The position numbers and the translations under genes were made by a program. The notes under the pieces are model-generated. The model made no database searches, was not told where the DNA came from, and saw only the letters and a list, made by a program, of their open reading frames with translations. From Methylobacterium symbioticum (GTDB taxonomy: Bacteria > Pseudomonadota > Alphaproteobacteria > Rhizobiales > Beijerinckiaceae): a stretch of DNA of 64,000 bases. Positions 19,591 to 29,683 of the stretch are shown piece after piece. Location of the stretch: positions 1 to 64,000 of the forward strand of contig NZ_CABFPH010000021.1 in the NCBI RefSeq assembly GCF_902141845.1. The letters are read 5' to 3'. The stretch's first letter is position 1, and each line of letters starts with the position of its first letter.

Positions 19591-20022
19591 CCCCAGTCCT
19601 CAGAGGCTCGTGGGATCGGACTCGACGGGCCGCGCGCTCTCGGAGCGGTGCAGACGACTCAGGAGGACGAGAAGATGGCCGGGCAGGGGGCCCTGGGGCG
19701 TCTCCACGAGGATCGAGCCACCGCGGCGCGGCTCGGCCGGAGCTTTGGCATTGTCGTTGAGGACAACCGGCCCACGGCGGACGGATCGTCTGGACTTGGT
19801 CACGCGAACACGCCTCGAAGGTGGAACCAACTCGGAGAAGCCAGCGAGAACGCGGCGCAACCTGCCCGGTTCCGCGCCATGTCGGGCCCATGATGCGAAC
19901 TTTCTGCCGCAGATTTGCGCGACCTCGACGCAGAATCGCGGGAGATGCCACCGCCTGCCCTGTCGACGTCTTGATGCGGTGATCGCTGGCGGCCCCGCCC
20001 GCCCGATGGTAGACGCCGCGCC
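19591..20022. other. Intergenic stretch, 432 nt
   Basis: The only coding candidate is the small minus-strand frame at 19600-19803 (listed). 19804-20022 shows no hairpin, repeat or recognisable protein. Confidence 0.5.
19600..19803 (-). CDS. Possible small protein, unknown
   Basis: 67 codons from GTG 19803, with GAGG 10 nt upstream. The product is basic at the start (VTKSRRSVRRGPVVLN) and contains GGSILVETPQGPLPGHLLVL before a polar tail. No family is recognised and no neighbour supports it. It is listed because the codon pattern resembles a real gene and it ends convergently 8 nt after the GST stop. Confidence 0.3.
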   Translation of the reverse strand: MTKSRRSVRRGPVVLNDNAKAPAEPRRGGSILVETPQGPLPGHLLVLLSRLHRSESARPVESDPTSL

Positions 20023-20937
20023 ATGATCGAAGGCCTGCCCCCGCACCGTCCGACCCACATCCTCCGGATGCTGACCGACGAGGCCTCGGCCCGCGCGATG
20101 ACGGACCTGCTCGGCGAGATGTTCGATCCCACCGAGACCGCGGTCGCCGCCTTCGAGGCCGAGGACGGGGTCACGTGGCGCCTCGAGGCCTACTTTGCAG
20201 ACGCGCCGGACGAGGGTTTCATCCGCGATCTGATCCGGCCGGTGGTGGGCGACGCCGCCGACACGGCCGAGTTCCGCACGATCGAGCAGCAGGACTGGGT
20301 GCGCGCCTCCCTGGAGGGACTGAAGCCGGTGCGGGCCGGACGTTTCCTCATCCACGGCGCCCACGACCGCGACGCGGTGCGGGCCAACGACCTGCCGATC
20401 GAGATCGAGGCGGCGCTCGCCTTCGGCACGGGCCATCACGGCACCACCCTGGGCTGCCTGCGCGCCCTCGTGGACGAGTTGAAGCGCCGCCGCCCGGCGC
20501 ATGTCCTCGATGTCGGCACGGGCACCGGCATCCTCGCCTTCGCAGCGGCCAAGGCGCTGCGCAGCCCGGTCATCGCGGGCGATCTCGACGGCGAGGCCGT
20601 GACGACCGCCCGGGAGAATGCCCGGCTCAACGGCCTCGGGCCCTATCTGCGGCTCTACGAGGGACCGGGCGTGCGCCCCGCCCTCGCCGCCCGGCCCCGC
20701 CGCTTCGACATCGTGTTCGCCAACATCCTGGCCCGGCCGCTCAAGCGCCTCGCCCCCTCCCTCACGGCGGTGGTCGCGCCGAACGGCGTGCTGATCCTCT
20801 CCGGCCTGATCGAGCGCGACGTGGCGGGCGTGCTCTCGACCTACCGCCATCGCGGCTTCCACCTCGCCCGCAAGGGTGTGATCGAGGGCTGGGCCACCCT
20901 GGTCCTCCGCCGGGGCGGCGCCGCCCCGCGCCCGTGA
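20023..20937 (+). CDS. prmA: Ribosomal protein L11 methyltransferase
   Basis: 304 residues. It uses S-adenosylmethionine to trimethylate ribosomal protein L11. The PrmA-specific stretch is AALAFGTGHHGTTLGCL, motif I is LDVGTGTGILAFAAA and the acidic motif II is AGDLDGEAV. The usual NPP motif is replaced by ANIL (FDIVFANILARPL), which is normal for PrmA. The C-terminus GVIEGWATLVLRR also fits. ATG 20023 is the first start. A repeat and the rmf-like gene follow. Confidence 0.93.
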   Translation: MIEGLPPHRPTHILRMLTDEASARAMTDLLGEMFDPTETAVAAFEAEDGVTWRLEAYFADAPDEGFIRDLIRPVVGDAADTAEFRTIEQQDWVRASLEGLKPVRAGRFLIHGAHDRDAVRANDLPIEIEAALAFGTGHHGTTLGCLRALVDELKRRRPAHVLDVGTGTGILAFAAAKALRSPVIAGDLDGEAVTTARENARLNGLGPYLRLYEGPGVRPALAARPRRFDIVFANILARPLKRLAPSLTAVVAPNGVLILSGLIERDVAGVLSTYRHRGFHLARKGVIEGWATLVLRRGGAAPRP

Positions 20938-20952
20938 ACCGCGCGGCCTGAA

Positions 20953-21066
20953 TCCGGGTTTCGACAGGGGTCACCCCTGTCGCGGGTCCGGGCGGAGCCC
21001 GGGACCGTCACGTCTGGGCTCCGCCCCGACACCGCGCCAGAGGGATGATCCCTTTGGCATCCCGGA
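20953..21066 (+). repeat. Three-hairpin intergenic repeat, copy 3
   Basis: The first hairpin here is CGACAGGGG-tca-CCCCTGTCG instead of CAAAGG/CCTTTG, so both arms changed together. The centre has GGGCTCCGCCCC and the last hairpin is AGAGGGATGATCCCTTT. It lies directly after prmA and ends about 30 nt before the rmf-like start. Confidence 0.82.
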
Positions 21067-21096
21067 TGTCCGGGATGCGTGTCGGAGGTGCGGACC

Positions 21097-21285
21097 ATGG
21101 CGACGCTGAGCGATCATCCGCAGACGCGAGATCCGGTCACGGAGGGCGCGCGGGCGCGGGCGGCGGGCCGGCCGAAGGATGCCTGCCCCTATCCGGCCGC
21201 GTCGCAGCAACGTGCCGACTGGCTCGCCGGCTATGACGGGCTTCCGCCCGGCCGCCCGCCGGATCCCCCGGCGGAAGGCGCCTGA
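21097..21285 (+). CDS. rmf: Ribosome modulation factor-like protein
   Basis: 62 residues, about the size of E. coli RMF (55). The diagnostic core AAGRPKDACPYPAASQQRAD followed by WLAGYDG matches the RMF pattern of a GRxKxxCPY box and a QRxxWLxG box. RMF binds 30S subunits in stationary phase and drives 100S dimer formation, so ribosomes are stored during starvation. ATG 21097 is preceded by GGAGG at 8 nt; an in-frame GTG lies six codons upstream. The C-terminal tail (PPGRPPDPPAEGA) is proline-rich. No stress promoter is evident, since the upstream space is filled by a repeat. Confidence 0.82.
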   Translation: MATLSDHPQTRDPVTEGARARAAGRPKDACPYPAASQQRADWLAGYDGLPPGRPPDPPAEGA

Positions 21286-21326
21286 TCCTGGTTGCGGCCG
21301 GGCCCCGCCCCGCCATACTGGCCGGC

Positions 21327-23153
21327 ATGAGCCAGAGCACCCGCTTCCAGACCTTCGACGATCCGAGCCACCGCAAGGGCCCTGAGCGGGTCGCAGCGCT
21401 CCGCGCCGCCCTGCGCGAGGCGGGGGTCGACGGCTTCGTGGTGCCCCGCGCCGATGAGCACCAGTCCGAATACGTGCCCGCCAATGCCGAGCGCCTCGCC
21501 TGGCTGACCGGCTTCACCGGATCGGCCGGCACCGCGATCGTGCTGACGGACCGCGCCGCCCTGGTGGTCGACGGACGCTACACCCTGCAGGCCCCCGAGC
21601 AGGTCGATACCGCCGTCTTCACCGTGGTGCCCCTGGCACAGACGAGCGCGGAGGCCTGGGTCTCCGAGAACCTGAAGGCGGATGCGGTGCTCGGCTACGA
21701 TCCCTGGCTGCACACGCCGGAGGGCGTGGCGCGGCTGGAGCGCGCCGCGCAGAAGGCAGGCGCGTCCCTGCGCGCGCTGCCCGCCAATCCCGTGGACGCC
21801 GCCTGGGCCGGTCGGCCGAAGCCGCCGGCCGGGCCGGTCGAGGTCCATGCCCTGGAATTCGCCGGGGAGACGGCCGCCGACAAGCTCGCCCGCATCCGGA
21901 CCGCATTGGAGACCGCGCGCTGCGACGCGCTGGTGATCTCGGACCCCCACAACCTGGCCTGGACCTTCAACCTGCGCGGCGCCGATATCGGCCACACGCC
22001 GCTCGCCCTCGGCTACGCGCTGGTGCCGCGCGAGGGCGTGGCGCGTCTCTTCCTCGGCTCGCCGTCCGTGCCGGCGGAGGTTTCGGAGGCGCTGGCCGGC
22101 CTCGCCGAGATCGCGCCGCGGGCGGGCTTCGAGGACGCGCTGCAGGGCCTGTCGGGCACGCGCGTGCGCCTCGACGGCGCGACGGCGGCGGAGGCGCTGA
22201 AGAGCCGGATCGAGGCGGCCGGCGGCACGGCCGATGTCGGGCGCGATCCCGTCACGGCGATGAAGGCCGTGAAGAACGCGGTCGAGATCGCTGGCAGCCG
22301 GGCGGCGCACCGGCGCGACGGCGCCGCTTTCGTGCGCTTCCTCGCTTGGCTCGATGGACGGGCGGCGGAAGGCCTCACCGAGATCGCGGCGGTGGAGGCG
22401 CTGGAGGGCTTCCGGGCCGCGGGTGGAGAGCTGCGCGACATCTCCTTCCCGACCATCTCCGGGTCCGGGCCGAACGGCGCCATCGTCCATTACAGGGTGA
22501 CGCGGGCGAGCGACCGCGCCGTCCGGCCGGGCGAGCTGTTCCTGATCGACTCGGGCGCACAGTACCGCGACGGCACCACCGACATCACCCGCACCGTCGC
22601 GGTCGGCGAGCCGACGCCAGAGATGCGCGACCGCTTCACCCGGGTGCTCAAGGGCCATGTGGCGATTGCCCGCGCGGTCTTCCCCAAGGGGACGACCGGG
22701 GCTCAGATCGATTCTTTCGCGCGGCTCCCGCTCTGGCAGGCCGGGCTCGATTTCGACCACGGCACCGGCCACGGGGTCGGCAGCTTCCTCTCGGTGCACG
22801 AGGGCCCGCAGCGCATCGCCAAGACCGGCACGGTGGCGCTGGAACCGGGCATGATCCTCTCGAACGAGCCCGGCTACTACAAGACCGGAGCCTACGGCAT
22901 CCGAATCGAGAACCTCGTCCTCGTCGAGCCGCGCGCCATCGACGGCGGTGAGCGGACGATGCTCGGCTTCGAGACCCTGACGCTGGCGCCGTACGACGCG
23001 CGGCTGATCGATGTGCGGCTGCTCGATCCGGCCGAGATCGCCTGGATCGACGCCTACCATGCCCGCGTGCGCGAGACCCTGAGCCCTGCGCTCGACACCG
23101 AGGCCAGCGCCTGGCTCGACCGGGCGACCGCCCCGCTCGCACCGACCGCCTGA
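21327..23153 (+). CDS. pepP: Xaa-Pro aminopeptidase (M24B)
   Basis: 608 residues, the long three-domain form also found in eukaryotic aminopeptidase P. It removes an N-terminal residue preceding proline. Two creatinase-like domains (residues ~5-310) come before the pita-bread catalytic domain. Metal ligands can be read in FLIDSGAQYRDGTTDITRT (two Asp), FDHGTGHGVGSFLSVHEGP (His), LSNEPGYYK and GIRIENLVLV (two Glu). A C-terminal extension (FETLTLAPYDARLIDVRLLD) is typical of this form. It is followed 75 nt later by the DsbD-like gene. Confidence 0.93.
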   Translation: MSQSTRFQTFDDPSHRKGPERVAALRAALREAGVDGFVVPRADEHQSEYVPANAERLAWLTGFTGSAGTAIVLTDRAALVVDGRYTLQAPEQVDTAVFTVVPLAQTSAEAWVSENLKADAVLGYDPWLHTPEGVARLERAAQKAGASLRALPANPVDAAWAGRPKPPAGPVEVHALEFAGETAADKLARIRTALETARCDALVISDPHNLAWTFNLRGADIGHTPLALGYALVPREGVARLFLGSPSVPAEVSEALAGLAEIAPRAGFEDALQGLSGTRVRLDGATAAEALKSRIEAAGGTADVGRDPVTAMKAVKNAVEIAGSRAAHRRDGAAFVRFLAWLDGRAAEGLTEIAAVEALEGFRAAGGELRDISFPTISGSGPNGAIVHYRVTRASDRAVRPGELFLIDSGAQYRDGTTDITRTVAVGEPTPEMRDRFTRVLKGHVAIARAVFPKGTTGAQIDSFARLPLWQAGLDFDHGTGHGVGSFLSVHEGPQRIAKTGTVALEPGMILSNEPGYYKTGAYGIRIENLVLVEPRAIDGGERTMLGFETLTLAPYDARLIDVRLLDPAEIAWIDAYHARVRETLSPALDTEASAWLDRATAPLAPTA

Positions 23154-23228
23154 CGGATAGCCCGGGCGATTCCGCCGCGGCCGGCTTCCCACGAGGGCGG
23201 GCCCACGAATGTGCTATGGGAAGCGGCG

Positions 23229-25376
23229 ATGCTGCGCTTCCTCGCCCTCCTGCTCCTCGCCCTCGGTCTCGGCCCCGCCGCCGCGCAATCCTTGCGCGCG
23301 CCGCCCGATCTGGTGAAGGCGAGCCTCGTCGCCGAGCCGGCGAGCGTCCAGGGCGCCGAGCCCTTCACCGTCGCCGTGCGCATGGTGATGAAGCCGGGCT
23401 GGCACGTCTACTGGCGCAATCCCGGCGATTCGGGCCTGCCGCCGGAGGTGACCTGGACCCTGCCCGCCGGCTTCTCGGCCGGCCCGCTGCGCTGGCCGGC
23501 GCCCGAGCGCATCCCGGTCGCGACCCTGATGAATTTCGGCTACGCGGGCGAGGCCGTGCTCCTGGCGCAGATCACGCCGCCGCCGAGCCTCGATCCGGCG
23601 GTGCCGGCGCGGCTCACGGCGAAGCTGAGTTATCTCGTCTGCGAGACGGAATGCGTGCCGGGCTCGGCGGAGCTCGCCCTGACCCTGCCCATCGGACCCG
23701 GCGGCGCCGACCCGCGGAACCGCGCCCTGTTCGAGCGGGCCCGGGCGGCGATTCCCATTGCCGCGCCCTGGCCCGCGCGCCTGTCGAGCGAGGGCGACGA
23801 CCTCGTGCTCAACCTCGATGCCCCGGGCCTCAAGCCCGAGACCATCCGCGCGGCGGCCTTCTTCCCCTATTCGGAGACCGCGATCGAGAACGCGGCGGAG
23901 CAGGTCCTGCGCATCGACGGCGTCGGGCTGCACCTCGCGCTCCGGCGCGCGAGCCCGAAGGAGCCCGCGCCTAGGAGCCTGCCCGGCGTCCTGACCATCA
24001 GCGAGGAGACCGGATCCGGCACGGTGCGGCAGGCCTTCGCCATCGGCGACGAGACGGCGCCGCCGGCGGCGGGCCAGATCCCCGCGACGGAGCCGACGCC
24101 CGCCGCCGCCGCACCCGGCGACACGCCGACGCTCCTCGGCGCAGCCTTCCTGGCGCTGCTGGGCGGCCTCGTGCTGAACCTGATGCCCTGCGTCTTCCCG
24201 GTCCTGTCGATCAAGGTGCTGGGGCTGGTGCGCCATTCCGGCGAGAGCGGGGCCCGCGTGCGCATGCACGGCCTCGCCTACACCGCGGGCGTGCTGGCGA
24301 GCTTCCTGGCGCTCGCCGGGCTGCTGATCGCCCTGAAAAGCGGCGGGGCCGGGCTCGGCTGGGGTTTCCAGCTCCAGTCGCCGCTGGTGGTGGCGGGCCT
24401 CGCCTACCTGCTCTTCGCCATGGGCCTCAGCCTGTCCGGCGCCGTCCATCTCGGCGGGCGCCTCGCCGGGATCGGCGACGGGCTGACCCGGCGGGCCGGC
24501 CTGGAGGGCTCCTTCTTCACCGGCGTGCTGGCCACCGTGGTGGCGACGCCCTGCACCGCGCCCTTCATGGGCACCGCGATCGGCTTCGCCCTGACCCAGT
24601 CGGTGCCAGCGGCACTCGCCATCTTCGCGAGCCTCGGCCTCGGCCTCGCCCTGCCGTTCCTCGCCCTCACCCTGTGGCCGGGGGCGCTGCGCCTGCTGCC
24701 GCGCCCGGGCGCCTGGATGGAGGTGCTGAAACAGGCGCTCGCCTTCCCGGTCTATGCCACCGTGGCCTGGCTCGTCTGGGTGCTGGCGCAGCAGGTCGGG
24801 CCGCAGGGCCTCCTCGCCGCCCTGCTCGGCCTCGTCCTGATCGGCTTCGCCGCCTGGGCCTGGGAGCGCGGCCGGGCCGGCACCCGACTCGGCGCGCAGG
24901 TGGCGCAGGGCCTCGCGGTGCTCGCCGTGATCGCGGCGGCCGCGATCGGCTTCACCCTGGAGCGCGACCGCGCGACGCCGGGCGCCCAGGCCCTGGCCGA
25001 GGGCATCGAGCCCTTCGCGCAGGCCCGCCTCGACGGGCTGCTCGCCGCGGGCAAGCCAGTCTTCATCAACATGACGGCGGCGTGGTGCATCACCTGTCAG
25101 GTCAACGAGCGCGCGGTGCTGGCGACGGAGCCGGTGCGCGCGGCCATGCGGGCGCACGGCGTCACCTATCTCAAGGGGGACTGGACCAACCAGAACCCGG
25201 AGATCACCCGCCTCCTCGAGCGCCACGGCCGCGGCGGCGTCCCGCTCTACCTGCTCTACGCCGGCAGCGAGCCGAAGGTGCTGCCGCAGATCCTGACCAC
25301 GGGCGCGATGCTCGACGCCCTGGCCGGTGTCGGGCCCGGCAAGAGCGCGGCCCTGGAGACGGCCACACGCCCGTAG
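23229..25376 (+). CDS. DsbD/ScsB-like thiol:disulfide interchange protein
   Basis: 715 residues. It moves reducing equivalents from the cytoplasm across the inner membrane to periplasmic thiol proteins. A signal peptide (MLRFLALLLLALGLGPAAAQ) is followed by a periplasmic domain with GWHVYWRNPGDSG and a Cys pair in YLVCETECVPG, as in ScsB. About eight membrane spans follow, with paired cysteines Cys321 (NLMPCVFP) and Cys442 (TPCTAP). The C-terminal thioredoxin domain has C620-ITC-623 in MTAAWCITCQ. An in-frame ATG lies six codons upstream, but ATG 23229 begins the signal peptide. It is convergent with uvrB across repeat copy 4. Confidence 0.92.
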   Translation: MLRFLALLLLALGLGPAAAQSLRAPPDLVKASLVAEPASVQGAEPFTVAVRMVMKPGWHVYWRNPGDSGLPPEVTWTLPAGFSAGPLRWPAPERIPVATLMNFGYAGEAVLLAQITPPPSLDPAVPARLTAKLSYLVCETECVPGSAELALTLPIGPGGADPRNRALFERARAAIPIAAPWPARLSSEGDDLVLNLDAPGLKPETIRAAAFFPYSETAIENAAEQVLRIDGVGLHLALRRASPKEPAPRSLPGVLTISEETGSGTVRQAFAIGDETAPPAAGQIPATEPTPAAAAPGDTPTLLGAAFLALLGGLVLNLMPCVFPVLSIKVLGLVRHSGESGARVRMHGLAYTAGVLASFLALAGLLIALKSGGAGLGWGFQLQSPLVVAGLAYLLFAMGLSLSGAVHLGGRLAGIGDGLTRRAGLEGSFFTGVLATVVATPCTAPFMGTAIGFALTQSVPAALAIFASLGLGLALPFLALTLWPGALRLLPRPGAWMEVLKQALAFPVYATVAWLVWVLAQQVGPQGLLAALLGLVLIGFAAWAWERGRAGTRLGAQVAQGLAVLAVIAAAAIGFTLERDRATPGAQALAEGIEPFAQARLDGLLAAGKPVFINMTAAWCITCQVNERAVLATEPVRAAMRAHGVTYLKGDWTNQNPEITRLLERHGRGGVPLYLLYAGSEPKVLPQILTTGAMLDALAGVGPGKSAALETATRP

Positions 25377-25490
25377 CGGGATCGCAAAGGGGTTCAACCC
25401 CTTTGGCGGGGTGCCGGGGCAGCGCCCCGGCCCTTCCAGGGCTTTGCCCTGGACCCACGAAAGGGATGATCCCTTTCGAAAAACCCGGAC
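25377..25490 (-). repeat. Three-hairpin intergenic repeat, copy 4 (inverted)
   Basis: Minus-strand copy. The outer hairpins are GAAAGGG-atgat... type and CAAAGGGG-ttcaa-CCCCTTTG, with CCAGGG-cttt-GCCCTGG and CCGGGGC-agc-GCCCCGG in the centre. It occupies exactly the space between the stops of the DsbD-like gene (25376) and uvrB (25491), so it must terminate both or neither. Confidence 0.85.
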
Positions 25491-28187
<2,697 letters not shown>

Positions 28188-28380
28188 AGCGGGAATATGG
28201 CCCCTGCACCCGTCCGGCGGAAGCCTGCGAGCCCGTCCGCGACGCCGCATTCGCAGTCCCGCCGGATCCCGTCGACGAAGGTGTCTCGCCAAGGCCGCGC
28301 TGAAACTTGCGCGCCGGATCATGGGTTCGCTTGACGGGGGGCGGTGCCGCACGGCGCCGCTAGCGGGAAAGGATGCGCGG

Positions 28381-28698
28381 GTGTCAGGCGACGAAGGCAG
28401 GGTCGATCCCTGGGGCAGGGAGCCCGAGGATGTCGAGCAGGGCGCCGCGGAGGTACCTCCGCCCCGGACCGGGCCTGCGGCGGAGAGCCGCCAGGACGGC
28501 GACGAGATCACCTTCGAGCGGATTCGCGAGCGCGCCTACGACCTGTGGGAGCGCAACCACCGCCCGGAGGGCCTGGAGATCCAGTTCTGGCTGGTCGCCG
28601 AGCGCGAGTTGAGGTCCGAGCACGAGCGGCGTCTGGCGGAACAGGAGAAGCAGCCGGGCAAGGATCTGGGAACCCGAACCCTATCCAACACAGGTTAA
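28381..28698 (+). CDS. DUF2934 domain protein
   Basis: 105 residues, soluble and charged. The DUF2934 core is [19 protein letters not shown] followed by [12 protein letters not shown], a short helical motif of unknown function found in many alphaproteobacteria. GTG 28381 is preferred because AAAGGA lies 7 nt upstream; ATG 28321, in frame 20 codons earlier, is the alternative and has a weaker ribosome binding site. The N-terminal half is acidic and low-complexity, and the end ([12 protein letters not shown]) is polar. Confidence 0.75.
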   Translation: MSGDEGRVDPWGREPEDVEQGAAEVPPPRTGPAAESRQDGDEITFERIRERAYDLWERNHRPEGLEIQFWLVAERELRSEHERRLAEQEKQPGKDLGTRTLSNTG

Positions 28699-28761
28699 AG
28701 TCAAAGCATGGCCGTAGATGAATCGGCTCGCCGCATCCCGCTCAAGCAGCAACTTTTCTCA

Positions 28762-28787
28762 GGAACCTTTGGCAATTGAGACAAGTT
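28762..28787 (+). promoter_or_regulatory. EcfG-like promoter (GGAAC-N17-AGTT)
   Basis: GGAAC at 28762-28766 is followed by AGTT at 28784-28787 after 17 nt. This matches EcfG consensus apart from the first base of the -10 element. The next start codon is 33 nt downstream, a normal leader length. Confidence 0.55.
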
Positions 28788-28819
28788 TGTCGGGCGAGAA
28801 ATTATTGGAGGAGACACCC

Positions 28820-29185
28820 ATGCGGATGACCGGTTTCACCAGCGCGATCGCGATCCTGGCTTTGACTGCGGGCACGGCGCTCGCGGCCCCCTGCAATACC
28901 GGCTCGACCAAGGGCAAGATGCCCGACCAGACCATGAACGAGAAGAGCTCGGACATGGATAAGGGCAGCAAGAACCTCGCCGGCGGCCAGCAGCCGGCCT
29001 CGCCGGGCACCGTCGGCGCCATGAACAACGCGGGTGCCAACCAGGGCCTCGGCGAAAAGGCCGGCGCCAACGACACCAGCAAGAACATGGCCGGTGGCAA
29101 CCAGCCCTCCTCGCCGGGCACTGTCGGTGCCATGAACAATGCGGGGACGGATCAGAAGCTCGCCAAGGGCGACAACGACTGCTGA
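28820..29185 (+). CDS. Small exported protein with a tandem internal duplication
   Basis: 121 residues. A signal peptide (MRMTGFTSAIAILALTAGTA) is followed by a hydrophilic mature part. A ~37-residue unit appears twice: SKNLAGGQQPASPGTVGAMN and SKNMAGGNQPSSPGTVGAMN, each followed by NAG. One cysteine follows the signal peptide and one ends the protein (GDNDC). No family is recognised. ATG 28820 has GGAGGAGA 6 nt upstream. The low-complexity, polar composition suggests an unstructured periplasmic or secreted protein, and the upstream EcfG-like promoter suggests stress induction. Confidence 0.75.
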   Translation: MRMTGFTSAIAILALTAGTALAAPCNTGSTKGKMPDQTMNEKSSDMDKGSKNLAGGQQPASPGTVGAMNNAGANQGLGEKAGANDTSKNMAGGNQPSSPGTVGAMNNAGTDQKLAKGDNDC

Positions 29186-29211
29186 TCGACCAACCCGCAC
29201 TGCCTTTCGTG

Positions 29212-29243
29212 ACGGCCAGCGGCACCCCGCCGCTGGCCGTTTA
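29212..29243 (+). terminator. Terminator of the small exported protein gene
   Basis: ACGGCCAGCGGC-acccc-GCCGCTGGCCGT, a 12-bp perfect stem 26 nt after the stop, followed by TTAGCG. Confidence 0.7.
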
Positions 29244-29683
29244 GCGTTCATGGATCTGGAGGAGCATGTCGGCGCTGGTGTCGGCATGACTCTCACGGTC
29301 GGGGTGGTCGACGAAGCGTTGGTGTTTCGGAGCCAATGCGACTTCGTCGATTGTCTCGGCTGCCGCCTGCATCGGCCTGAACGGCTCACGCCCGGTGCGC
29401 TGACCGTCACGCACGCCGATGCTGGCGGAAGAGCGACGGCAGGCGCCGTCCGCTTCATCCGCGACATCGTACACCCGTGGGTCGGGCCGCTGATCCGGCA
29501 GGAGGCGGTCGTCCAAGATGCCGAGCCGGCCGCGCCGAGAGCGCCATGCTGGTCCTCGGCGGCTATGGCGGGTTCGGTGCCGGCCTGCGGGGCTGCACAG
29601 GTTGAGGACGGTGCCTTCCGAAGCGGGTTCGTCAGCAGCGTTGGTCTCCGATCTTCGGGGCCCGGGACAACGGGAACGGTTCA
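29244..29683. other. Intergenic stretch with a possible gene remnant
   Basis: No intact gene. At 29546-29600 the plus strand reads MLVLGGYGGFGAGLRGC, which resembles the dinucleotide-binding N-terminus of saccharopine dehydrogenase-like proteins but stops within a few codons. A minus-strand frame ending at 29241 (ADMLLQIHER) has no recognisable relatives. I see nothing else. Confidence 0.4.

Noticed and set aside
21231..23192. A 653-codon minus-strand open frame opposite pepP
   Set aside because: It mirrors the codon pattern of pepP; the translation is rich in His/Arg/Gly without any family motif.
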